Shown in pieces: positions 56,312 through 64,000 of a stretch of 64,000 nt of DNA. Under the pieces are notes generated by a model. The model worked only from the letters and a program-made list of their open reading frames with translations. It had not been told where the DNA came from and did no database searches. The stretch lies in NCBI RefSeq assembly GCF_900048895.1, contig NZ_LT160640.1:124001-188000 (forward strand), read 5' to 3'. The stretch is from Neglectibacter timonensis (lineage in GTDB: Bacteria; Bacillota; Clostridia; Oscillospirales; Acutalibacteraceae). Position numbers and translations under genes: made by a program. Numbering within the stretch: the stretch's first letter is position 1; each line of letters opens with the position of its first letter.

Positions 56312-57862
56312 ATGCGTGTGTTTTTGGCGGATGATGAGGATTTGGAACTGTTCGGGATCGAGAAAATGCTTTCAGACATGCCGTTGGAGCTTGAAATATG
56401 CGGGACGGCGCGAAATGGAGAGGAAGGGCTCCGCCGGATTTTGGAACTCTGCCCCGATGTAGTGATTTCTGATGTAAAAATGCCGAAGCTGGACGGCGTC
56501 GCCATGACAAGGCGGCTGAGGGAACAGGGGTTTTCCGGAGAGATCGTTTTTATTTCGGGATATCAGGATTTTTCCTGTGCGCGGGAGGCGGTAAGCCTGG
56601 GGGCCAGGGAGTATCTGCTCAAGCCGGTGAACAGAATGGAGTTGGAACGGCTGCTTTCCCTGCTGGCCGGAGAGGAGCTTCCGGTCAAGTCCCCGGCTGA
56701 ACGGGAATTTCTGCCGGGCGCGGACATGCAGCGGGAAGTTGTGAGGAGGCTGCTTTCAGGAGACTGGCAGGAGGAGGATGGGCTGTTAAAGAAAGCGGCG
56801 GGGGCGGGACTCTATTTGGAGTCCGGAGAATATGCGGTTATGGCTGCGGACTGCGGCAGGATACCAGAGCAAGGTCTGGAAATTGCAGAACACCTGCGCA
56901 GCCGCTATGGATGCTCCTCCGGCGTCTTGACGGAGGAGGGGATCTTGACGCTGATTTTCTGTTTTTCTTCCATCCTCAAAGAGGAGGCGGTAATGGCACA
57001 CCTCATTGACTGTGGGGAGGAACTATTGCGGGAGTTGCAGCTGGCCTGTGAGGGGGAGTACTGCGTAGGCTTCAGCGAGTTGAGTTCTTCACCCTTGCAG
57101 ATGGGAGCCCTGCTCCTACAGGCCAGCAGCGCCCTGCAGGAGTGCTTTCACATGGGATACGGAAAGGTATTCTTTTTTGAGGAAGCCGTTGCGGAAAAGG
57201 AGGAAAACGACCTGTCCATCTATGCAGATGAGGTGATTTCGGTGCTGGCTGCGGGGGACAGGGAAAAGGTGCGGGAATTTTCCGACCGGGTGTTCAATGC
57301 CTTTGGAAAGCGCCAGTCCCGGGAAAGCATTCTGGGTACCGCTATCGAGATCATCGCCTCTGCCGTAATGGCGGTCAGAAAGCGGGTGGCTCCGGCTGCA
57401 AGCGGGATTTCCACCCATGCGGAATACACCAGGCTGCTCCAGCTGAAGACCAAGGAGGAAATCAAAGCACATCTCGAGGGCGTTCTGAACACGCTGATGG
57501 ATCTGGCTTTCGCTCAGAAGAGCAACTCCAGCAAGTCGGCCGCTGAGCAGATTAAGGAGATCGTGGACAGGGAATATCAAAAGGATCTGTCTGTGGAGGA
57601 GATCGCGGAACGCATCCATTTTTCCCCTTCCTATACCCGCAGGGTCTTTAAAAACAAGATGGGAGTCACTATTCTGGACTATCTACAGTCAGTGAGGATG
57701 GAGAAGGCCCGTGGGTACCTTCTGTCCCCCGAGTATAAGGTGTATGAGATTGGCAATTTAGTAGGATACGAAAATCCCTCCTATTTCAACCTGGTTTTTC
57801 GGAAGTATTACGGTGTAGCGCCCGGCGCCTTCCGGGAGCAGTATTGGGGGAGCAAAAAATGA
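56312..57862 (+). CDS. Response regulator with AraC-type HTH (YesN-like)
   Basis: In this 516-residue protein the N-terminal receiver domain has LADDEDLELFGIEK, the phospho-acceptor in VVISDVKMPKLDG (about Asp54) and REYLLKPVNRMELERLL. A middle region of about 270 residues precedes a C-terminal AraC HTH (YQKDLSVEEIAERIHFSPS, VGYENPSYFNLVFRKYYGVA). It is typical for control of a sugar ABC operon downstream. ATG follows GGGGGAAATACC. It overlaps the sensor kinase gene as ATGA. Confidence 0.93.
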   Translation: MRVFLADDEDLELFGIEKMLSDMPLELEICGTARNGEEGLRRILELCPDVVISDVKMPKLDGVAMTRRLREQGFSGEIVFISGYQDFSCAREAVSLGAREYLLKPVNRMELERLLSLLAGEELPVKSPAEREFLPGADMQREVVRRLLSGDWQEEDGLLKKAAGAGLYLESGEYAVMAADCGRIPEQGLEIAEHLRSRYGCSSGVLTEEGILTLIFCFSSILKEEAVMAHLIDCGEELLRELQLACEGEYCVGFSELSSSPLQMGALLLQASSALQECFHMGYGKVFFFEEAVAEKEENDLSIYADEVISVLAAGDREKVREFSDRVFNAFGKRQSRESILGTAIEIIASAVMAVRKRVAPAASGISTHAEYTRLLQLKTKEEIKAHLEGVLNTLMDLAFAQKSNSSKSAAEQIKEIVDREYQKDLSVEEIAERIHFSPSYTRRVFKNKMGVTILDYLQSVRMEKARGYLLSPEYKVYEIGNLVGYENPSYFNLVFRKYYGVAPGAFREQYWGSKK

Positions 57863-59643
57863 AAGGAATACCTGCGTTCGATAGACTGAAGCTGCGGGGG
57901 AAGATGATCCTCATCTATTTTCTGGCGGTGTTCCTGCCTATTGCGTTGATCGGCGGAATGCTGATTCTCCGGACCCAAAGCATGGAAAGGGAGAAATTGG
58001 AACGCGATATATTCTCTCAGTTCCAACGGATTTCCCGGGAAATGGAAAATTTATTTGAATCTTACGAGCTTCTAGTTAACACGCTGGGTCAAGACCGGAA
58101 TATTTCGGAGCTGCTGGCTGGATCCTATGACGCGCCGATTGACGCCCAGGAAATCTATCTCTCTGTCTATTCAAAATACCTGGAAACACTATACGTCTAT
58201 CCGGATGTCAAGCAGCTGACCTATTACAGCGGCAATCCCACCTTGATTTCTGCGCCGCCATTTTTTGTGAATTTGGAGGAGTATCTGAAAGGCACATCGG
58301 AGGAGGAACGGATTGCGGGTATGGGAGCTACAGGACTTTGGAGCGGCGTCCGGAAGCTGAAACGGAACACAGAATACTGGAATCCCGTCAACAGAAAGAA
58401 CGAGACGGGGGAGCCGGCGATTGCCTACAGCAAGTTTGTAGGAAGCGCTGCAAACGAATATGCCCGGAAGCATCTCCTGACTGTGACGGTTTCGGCGGAA
58501 GTGCTTTCCCATGTGCTTTCTACGGTGGATCCCCTCTATGGAGCGTCGCTTTACGACCTGAATGGGGATCCGGTTCTTTCTGCAGCAGGAAAAATGGAAA
58601 ACGCTGCGGATCAGCCGGATAACGAATTGGTCCGGCTGGGAGAGGACTACCGGATACAGACAGTGCTCGGAAATGGATGGAGGCTTTCCTTCTCCTGCCC
58701 GGTCAGGGAAGCTTCTGCCGGGGCAAGACAGCTGCTTTTTCTCAGTGCGGCCTTTCTGGCTGTCACCGCCCTGCTTTCTCTTCTGCTGATTCTGTTGTTT
58801 ACTCATTCTATCACCAGGCGAACCGGTGCGTTGGCAGAGAAGATGGAACGGCTTCTGGGCGGCGAAGCAGAAATAGGGCCGGCAGAGAGCGGGGCGGATG
58901 AGATCGCTCAGATCGACCGGCATTTCACTTCCCTGGCTGCACGGCTTCAGGAGATGATCCGGCAGAAATATGTTCTGGAGCTGGAAAAGACAAAAGCCCG
59001 CTTGGATTCACTTCAGGCACAGATCAACCCGCACTTTCTGTACAACGCTCTCTCCACTATTTCCTGGCTCACGCTGGACCACAGCCGGGAATCTGTTCGG
59101 AGAAGCGTGGAGCTGCTGGCGCGCTTTTATCGTATTAACCTGAGCCGGGGCAAGGAGATTATCACTCTTGGCCAGGAGATGGAGGGAGTGGAGGCTTATC
59201 TGGAACTGCAGCAGCTGCGGTATGCGGGACGCATCCAGGTGCACTGCCAGGTTCCCGCTGAGCTGGAGGAAGCTGCGGTGCTCAAGCTGACCTTGCAGCC
59301 TTTGGTGGAAAACTGTATCCAGCACGGCATGGCAGGGGAGAAGGAAAAGCTTACCGTTGTGATTTCCGCTGCTGTGAAAGGGGACAGACTCTGCCTCACA
59401 GTGGAAGATGACGGTCTGGGGATCAACAATGTGCGGCTGCAGGCCCTGCTGCAGAGCGTCGTTCCGGAAGGAGAGGGGAATGGTATCGGCTGCCGTAACA
59501 TCGACCAGCGGATCAAGCTGCATTTCGGCTCGGAATTCGGGCTTTCCCTCTGGTCCGAGGAGGGAAAGGGCACCAGGGCTCAGGTGGAGATTCCTTTCTG
59601 TTTTGTATCAGATTTTCAAAGAGATGATCGGAATTTTGGATAG
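57859..59643 (+). CDS. Sensor histidine kinase (YesM-like)
   Basis: In this 594-residue protein two membrane helices (about 15-37 and 295-316) flank an extracellular sensor domain. HAMP follows, and then a His_kinase domain with INPHFLYNALSTISWL (His392) and an ATPase with LVENCIQHGM and DDGLGINNVR. The sensor presumably detects the sugar or its binding protein outside the cell and signals to the overlapping response regulator. The start overlaps that gene as ATGA, with GGGGGAG upstream. Confidence 0.93.
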   Translation: MKGIPAFDRLKLRGKMILIYFLAVFLPIALIGGMLILRTQSMEREKLERDIFSQFQRISREMENLFESYELLVNTLGQDRNISELLAGSYDAPIDAQEIYLSVYSKYLETLYVYPDVKQLTYYSGNPTLISAPPFFVNLEEYLKGTSEEERIAGMGATGLWSGVRKLKRNTEYWNPVNRKNETGEPAIAYSKFVGSAANEYARKHLLTVTVSAEVLSHVLSTVDPLYGASLYDLNGDPVLSAAGKMENAADQPDNELVRLGEDYRIQTVLGNGWRLSFSCPVREASAGARQLLFLSAAFLAVTALLSLLLILLFTHSITRRTGALAEKMERLLGGEAEIGPAESGADEIAQIDRHFTSLAARLQEMIRQKYVLELEKTKARLDSLQAQINPHFLYNALSTISWLTLDHSRESVRRSVELLARFYRINLSRGKEIITLGQEMEGVEAYLELQQLRYAGRIQVHCQVPAELEEAAVLKLTLQPLVENCIQHGMAGEKEKLTVVISAAVKGDRLCLTVEDDGLGINNVRLQALLQSVVPEGEGNGIGCRNIDQRIKLHFGSEFGLSLWSEEGKGTRAQVEIPFCFVSDFQRDDRNFG

Positions 59644-59774
59644 AATTCCGGAAGATATCTCCCGTATAATGGTGACAAATAAACCGGAGGGAGACGGGAG
59701 CAGCCCGGCAGGCTGGAAAGCGGTTTACGACGCTCATGGTCCCGTACCCCCGCGGAAAGGAAGATGGTAAAAGT

Positions 59775-61553
59775 ATGAAACGATGGAAGAGGACAGCGGC
59801 CCTTCTTTTAGCGGCCTCGCTGGGCTGCGGACTGTTTGCAGGCTGTTCCGGCGCGCCTGCGTCCTCCGTCAGCCGGCAGGAGAACGGAAGCGAAGAAAGT
59901 GCTGCCGGCGAGAACAGTGCGGTCCAGCAGGGAACGCGGGAGGAAGACATCGAGTTCACCTATTTTGTACCGGACCCTCTGGCCAAAGCGCCTCCGCAGG
60001 AAGCCCCTGTGATAGAACAGGTTTATGAGGCTACTGGGGTGAGATTGAAATGGATTCTGCCGCCTGCAGAACCGGAGGAGCGCCTGAGGGTTATGCTGGC
60101 CAGCGATGACCTTCCCGACTTGATCGATTTTGGCAATGGAAACCTGACCGATAAAACTCTGATGAAGCAGTATAAGGACGCTGGAAAACTGCTGAAGCTC
60201 AATGAGCTGTTAGAAAAGAACGCTCCTGAAATTCTCGAGAAAAACTGGAAGGATCTCAAGGACAAGATCGCAGACGAAAACGGCGACTTTTATTACATGC
60301 CGGGCGGTTATCAGTTTGCAGATTCCCAAGTTTATCCCGAGGCCGGCATCAGTTTTAACGTACGTACCGAGTACTTTGAGGAAAACGGCTATGACAAGAT
60401 GCCGAAAACTCTGGAGGAATACGAAGCTCTGCTGAATGAGGTGAAAGGAACAAGCCAGGAAATGGTCCCGCTTGCCCTTGCCATGGGTCCCCAGGGAATG
60501 CTGGATACCATCATCTCTACCGGTGCGGCGGCCTATGGACTTTCCTACAGTGACGGCCTTGTTCTGAAGGATGGGAAACTGCAGCACTTTACCCGGAATG
60601 ACGACATGAAAGCCTATTTCCAATTTCTAAACAAGCTGAACACAGAGGGACTGCTGGATGTGGAGAGCTCTGTACTTTCCATGGAGATGCTCAAACAGAA
60701 ATGCGTGGCTGGCAAAGTGTGGTCCTATATCGGTTCAGGCTGGGAGATCAATTCAGAGGTGATCGCTTACGAGGCGGCGAATGGTACAGATACGCAGATG
60801 GTCTACTTCTATCCTGCAGCAAACAGCGATGTGGAGCATACCGCCTACGCGCCCTATACGGTAAACCTCTACAATTCTGGCATGACATTGACCGTAGCCA
60901 ACCGGGATCCCGACCGGTACCTGCGGTTCTACAATTACCTCAATTCGGAAGAGGGATGGCTGACCCAATTGGGTATTGTCAACTATGATTTCGATGGGGA
61001 GAACACCGTTGAGGAGACAGAGGGTTACGACTATATCGTACACAAGGATATCGAGTATCTTCCGGGCCGGCCCTTTGTCGAGGCCACTACCTGGATGGGG
61101 GAGATGTGGGCCTCTGACGAAAACTGGTGGTGGAATCACGGAATTAACAGCTTGTGGGCCTTTACCTACGGTGAAGTGAACCATCCGGACGGACAGTACG
61201 ACTATGTGGGAAAAATGGACGTAGGCATGTGGTGGGATGAAAACACTACACGGGTCAATGGAGAAATGGGCCTGACCGGAGAAAATTATTTCGACAAGCA
61301 CAGGGAAATGAGCGTAGATATTACAGAATTTGCCGGATTGGAGCTGGACCCTAAATCCCAGGAATATGTGGACTCTCTGAATCTCAAAACCCTTTATGAG
61401 AAATATCTTCCACGGGCTGTGATGGCGAAAACGGCAGAAGAATTTGAAACTGAATGGAATACTATGTCGGCAGAACTGGAAAAATCTGGACTCGACGGCG
61501 TAGAGACAGCCTATCAGGCGCTCTATGAGGAAAGAATGGAGACTTGGGACTGA
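59775..61553 (+). CDS. Carbohydrate ABC transporter solute-binding lipoprotein
   Basis: In this 592-residue protein the N-terminus is a lipoprotein signal peptide (MKRWKRTAALLLAASLGCGL, lipobox LFAGC with Cys24), followed by a Ser/Gly-rich linker. The rest is an extracellular solute-binding domain of the LplA-like family, unusually rich in acidic and aromatic residues. It delivers a carbohydrate or other large substrate to the permeases downstream. The start ATG follows GGAAGATGGT. No ATPase is encoded nearby; this transporter class often shares a general MsmX-type ATPase. Confidence 0.92.
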   Translation: MKRWKRTAALLLAASLGCGLFAGCSGAPASSVSRQENGSEESAAGENSAVQQGTREEDIEFTYFVPDPLAKAPPQEAPVIEQVYEATGVRLKWILPPAEPEERLRVMLASDDLPDLIDFGNGNLTDKTLMKQYKDAGKLLKLNELLEKNAPEILEKNWKDLKDKIADENGDFYYMPGGYQFADSQVYPEAGISFNVRTEYFEENGYDKMPKTLEEYEALLNEVKGTSQEMVPLALAMGPQGMLDTIISTGAAAYGLSYSDGLVLKDGKLQHFTRNDDMKAYFQFLNKLNTEGLLDVESSVLSMEMLKQKCVAGKVWSYIGSGWEINSEVIAYEAANGTDTQMVYFYPAANSDVEHTAYAPYTVNLYNSGMTLTVANRDPDRYLRFYNYLNSEEGWLTQLGIVNYDFDGENTVEETEGYDYIVHKDIEYLPGRPFVEATTWMGEMWASDENWWWNHGINSLWAFTYGEVNHPDGQYDYVGKMDVGMWWDENTTRVNGEMGLTGENYFDKHREMSVDITEFAGLELDPKSQEYVDSLNLKTLYEKYLPRAVMAKTAEEFETEWNTMSAELEKSGLDGVETAYQALYEERMETWD

Positions 61554-61568
61554 GAAAAGTATGGGAAA

Positions 61569-61590
61569 GGGGGACAGACCGTTGTCCCCC
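61569..61590 (+). promoter_or_regulatory. Hairpin between binding-protein and permease genes
   Basis: GGGGGAC and GTCCCCC pair around an eight-base loop, without a T run. Such stems after binding-protein genes are known to stabilise processed mRNA and raise binding-protein levels relative to permeases. Confidence 0.65.
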
Positions 61591-61611
61591 GCCCCGAGAG
61601 GAGAATGTGTG

Positions 61612-62553
61612 ATGGAGAAAAAGAAACCCTCTCCGGGGGGAAGGAGACAGGGCTTTGGCGCCAGAATAATCCGGCAGCGCAGGCTGCTTTTGATGATTCT
61701 CCCAGCTTTTGTATTTACGTTCCTGTTTGCCTATTTGCCTATCTGGGGCATGGCCACTGCCTTTTTTGACTACAACCCGGGCCTTGGATTCCAAGGCAGT
61801 GAATTTGTTGGGCTGCGCCATTTCTCTCGCTTTTTTTCAGACGGTAATTTTGGAAATATTCTGCGCAACACCCTGGCGATCAGTTTTCTGAACATCACAT
61901 TTGGCACAGTGTTCCCCATCGGCTTCGCCGTGCTGCTTAACGAGATGGGAAACCTGCGGATGAAGAAGTTGGTACAGACCGTTTCCTATTTGCCGCATTT
62001 TGTGTCCTTTGTAGTGGTGGCGAATATTGCTTTGACATTCCTCTCTCCATCGGGGCAGGTCAACGGGTTGCTCTCTGCGCTGGGGATTATAAAGGAGCCC
62101 GTGATGTTTTTCACTCTTCCCAAGGCCTTCTGGTGGCTGGTGGCGGCCATCAACATTTGGAAGGAAATGGGCTGGTCGGCCATTATCTATATCTGCGCCA
62201 TTTCTGGGATCGATCCCCAGCTTTATGAAGCAGCCATGGTGGACGGCGCAGGGCGGATCAAGCGGATTTTTGCCATCACGTTGCCCGGAATTGCCCCCAC
62301 TATAGTGGTGCTGCTGATTATGGCGGTGCCGGACCTGCTCAACGCAGGCTTTGACGCCTCTTACCTTTTGGGGAACGCCATGGTGTCCGATTACAGCGAA
62401 GTGTTGGATACCTATGTGTATCGCCTGGGTATCCAGCAGGGGCAGTATTCCTACGCCACTGCCATTGGACTGATGCGTCAGGCAGTATCGCTGGTGCTGA
62501 TTCTCTCAGCCAACGCCTTTTCCAGGAAGGTGAGCGAGTACAGTATTTTCTGA
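61612..62553 (+). CDS. Sugar ABC transporter permease 1 (LplB-like)
   Basis: This 313-residue protein has six predicted membrane segments, the first FVFTFLFAYLPIWGMATAF (about 38-56). The EAA loop EAAMVDGAGRIKRIFAITLP (about 205-224) contacts the ATPase. Similar to LplB/YtcP of the CUT1 group. I chose the ATG at 61612, eight bases after GAGGAG. It is followed by the second permease. Confidence 0.92.
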   Translation: MEKKKPSPGGRRQGFGARIIRQRRLLLMILPAFVFTFLFAYLPIWGMATAFFDYNPGLGFQGSEFVGLRHFSRFFSDGNFGNILRNTLAISFLNITFGTVFPIGFAVLLNEMGNLRMKKLVQTVSYLPHFVSFVVVANIALTFLSPSGQVNGLLSALGIIKEPVMFFTLPKAFWWLVAAINIWKEMGWSAIIYICAISGIDPQLYEAAMVDGAGRIKRIFAITLPGIAPTIVVLLIMAVPDLLNAGFDASYLLGNAMVSDYSEVLDTYVYRLGIQQGQYSYATAIGLMRQAVSLVLILSANAFSRKVSEYSIF

Positions 62554-62583
62554 GGTAAAAGAGCAGAAAGGATGGGAGACTTC

Positions 62584-63474
62584 ATGAAAAAAACAAGGGA
62601 GGATTTCGCGCTCAGTGCTGTGATAGCCGTTGTGATGACGGTGGTGGTGGTACTGACCCTGTATCCCTTTTTAAATATCCTGGCAATTTCGCTTAACGAC
62701 GCCAGGGACGCGACAGCGGGAGGGATTTCACTGTGGCCGCGGAAGTTCAGCCTGGACAGTTACCGAACGGTATTCGGCTACGAAAATCTGTACCGGGCTT
62801 TGGGCGTCAGTGTATTGAGAACGGTGATAGGGTCGTTTCTAACCCTGGCGGTAACCTCTATGTGCGCCTATGCGCTGACCAAGAAAAATTTGGTGGGATA
62901 CCGGTTTTTTTATCTTTTTTTCGTCACCTCCATGTTCATTTCCGGCGGCCTGATCCCAACCTTTCTGCTCTACCAGCAGTTGGGCATCTACAACACCTTC
63001 TGGGTCTATATTCTGCCGGGAGCCTTCAGCGCGTACTATATGATTCTGTTCAGAACCTATATCATCCAACTGCCCAAAGGATTGGAGGAGGCGGCTTTTT
63101 TGGATGGGGCCGGGGAATGGGCGGTCTATTTCCGGATTGTGCTGCCCATGTCTACCCCTATGCTGGCTACAGTGGGCCTCTTTGTCGCGGTGGCGCAGTG
63201 GAGCGCCTGGCAGGATACCCTGTACTACGTCACGAACCCCAATCTGGAAAGCCTGCAGTTCGTGCTGATGAAGGTACTGCGCCAGGCAGAGGCTACCGCC
63301 ATTGCAAAGCAGGCGAAATCCACAATGATGCGCCAGATGCGTACGGTGAATATCACCCCCGATTCCATTAAAATGGCCATCACCATTGTGGCTACCCTGC
63401 CCATCCTGCTGGTCTATCCGTTCCTGCAAAAATATTTCGTCAAGGGAATGGTGCTAGGAGCGGTGAAGGAGTGA
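62584..63474 (+). CDS. Sugar ABC transporter permease 2 (LplC-like)
   Basis: In this 296-residue protein FALSAVIAVVMTVVVVLTLY forms the first membrane helix. The family segment LYPFLNILAISLNDARDA and an EEAAFLDGAGEWAVYFRIVLP EAA loop are typical for the LplC/YtcP group. It pairs with the preceding permease. ATG at 62584 follows GGGAG; the ATG four codons earlier abuts its site. Confidence 0.92.
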   Translation: MKKTREDFALSAVIAVVMTVVVVLTLYPFLNILAISLNDARDATAGGISLWPRKFSLDSYRTVFGYENLYRALGVSVLRTVIGSFLTLAVTSMCAYALTKKNLVGYRFFYLFFVTSMFISGGLIPTFLLYQQLGIYNTFWVYILPGAFSAYYMILFRTYIIQLPKGLEEAAFLDGAGEWAVYFRIVLPMSTPMLATVGLFVAVAQWSAWQDTLYYVTNPNLESLQFVLMKVLRQAEATAIAKQAKSTMMRQMRTVNITPDSIKMAITIVATLPILLVYPFLQKYFVKGMVLGAVKE

Positions 63475-63506
63475 CGACGGCTCGGAAAAGAAAGGAGATT
63501 TTATCA

Positions 63507-64000
63507 ATGATTCCTGATAACTATATGGAAAAGCTCTATGCCGGCTGGCTTGGAAAGCTGATCGGCGTCCGGTTCGGTGCCCCTATTGAGGGTTGGAGTT
63601 ACGAACAGATTGAAAAAACCTACGGCGAGGTGGAGGACTACCTGGTGGATTACCGGGAGTTTGCTGCCGATGACGACAGCAACGGACCTATGTTTTTCCT
63701 GCGGGCGCTGGAGGACTACGGTTTGAACGCCACGGCGGAGGAGATGGGGCTCACCTGGCTGAATTATGCGCCCTATGAGCATGGTTTTTACTGGTGGGGT
63801 GGTTATGGAAACTCCACGGAACATACGGCCTATCTAAACCTTCGAAGCGGAATACCTGCCCCGCGCTCCGGTTCCGTGGAGCAAAACGGTGCGGCTGTAG
63901 CGGAGCAGATCGGCGGCCAGATTTTTATTGACACCTGGGGTCTAGTAAACCCTGCTGCTCCGGAGCGGGCGGCTGATTATGCCCGGCGGGCGGCCAGCGT
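63507..64000 (+). CDS. ADP-ribosylglycohydrolase family protein (partial)
   Basis: The visible 164 residues begin MIPDNYMEKLYAGWLGKLIG and include a YREFAADDDSNGPMFFLRAL segment, whose DDDSN acidic group corresponds to the metal-binding TDDT of the DraG/ADP-ribosylglycohydrolase family. In sugar-uptake loci such proteins are likely glycoside or nucleoside-type hydrolases rather than true protein deADP-ribosylases. ATG is nine bases after AAAGGAG. The gene runs off the right edge of the window. Confidence 0.85.
   Translation, partial: MIPDNYMEKLYAGWLGKLIGVRFGAPIEGWSYEQIEKTYGEVEDYLVDYREFAADDDSNGPMFFLRALEDYGLNATAEEMGLTWLNYAPYEHGFYWWGGYGNSTEHTAYLNLRSGIPAPRSGSVEQNGAAVAEQIGGQIFIDTWGLVNPAAPERAADYARRAAS

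Overview
The window comes from a spore-forming Gram-positive bacterium of the Clostridia, with moderately high GC. Strong GGAGG ribosome binding sites, class sigma-A promoters, a spoVB-like/yabP/yabQ/divIC cluster and a hemZ gene all fit this. The codon use and gene set resemble gut Oscillospirales or Lachnospirales, but I cannot fix the family from sequence alone.

Positions 1 to about 34,600-35,060 hold most of a tailed-phage prophage (HK97-type capsid, long tail, probably cos packaging). Read leftward on the minus strand from 21.6 kb, the order is: a Cys-rich protein, a SLOG-like protein, AEP/D5 primase-helicase, YozE-like protein, VRR-NUC nuclease, SNF2 helicase, a sigma-like late regulator, HNH nuclease, TerS, a short S-adenosylmethionine synthetase, a ParB-fused amino-methyltransferase, a repeat-rich cytosine-5 methyltransferase, a degenerate amidoligase-like protein, a DUF4314 protein, an amidoligase, a gamma-glutamylcyclotransferase, a zinc ribbon and a P-loop kinase. 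TerL, portal, ClpP-type prohead protease, capsid, four head-tail/tail-completion proteins, the major tail protein and a frameshifted tail chaperone cut by the window edge follow. A divergent plus-strand operon (21.9-27.2 kb) encodes a membrane protein, an XRE repressor, small proteins, DUF2800, DUF2815 and a family A DNA polymerase. No integrase or lysis gene lies inside the window.

The right end of the element (27.2-34.6 kb) is AT-richer cargo. It holds a sigma-like gene and then a six-gene minus-strand operon: a small HTH protein, two paralogous cytosine-5 methyltransferases, a probable PD-(D/E)XK endonuclease, a 621-residue IrrE-type metalloprotease with a C-terminal HTH, and an unknown 161-residue protein. 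This looks like a restriction-modification or related defence island. A region with a perfect 19-bp inverted repeat and TCAACTC direct repeats (34.7-35.0 kb) probably marks the prophage junction.

From 35.1 kb rightwards the DNA is host chromosome. It contains rlmCD-type rRNA methyltransferase, a candidate small RNA with a consensus promoter and terminator (36.72-36.83 kb), a YtcJ-like amidohydrolase, recJ, relA, hemZ, a uridine-kinase-like gene, a zinc-ribbon protein, a GH42 beta-galactosidase, the spoVB-like/hup/rqcP/yabP/yabQ/divIC/S1 cluster, an orphan fumarase alpha subunit, hpf with a structured leader, an RlmL-like methyltransferase and a GNAT acetyltransferase. The last 8 kb is a carbohydrate-uptake locus: YesN/YesM-type two-component pair, solute-binding lipoprotein, two permeases and the start of an ADP-ribosylglycohydrolase-family gene.
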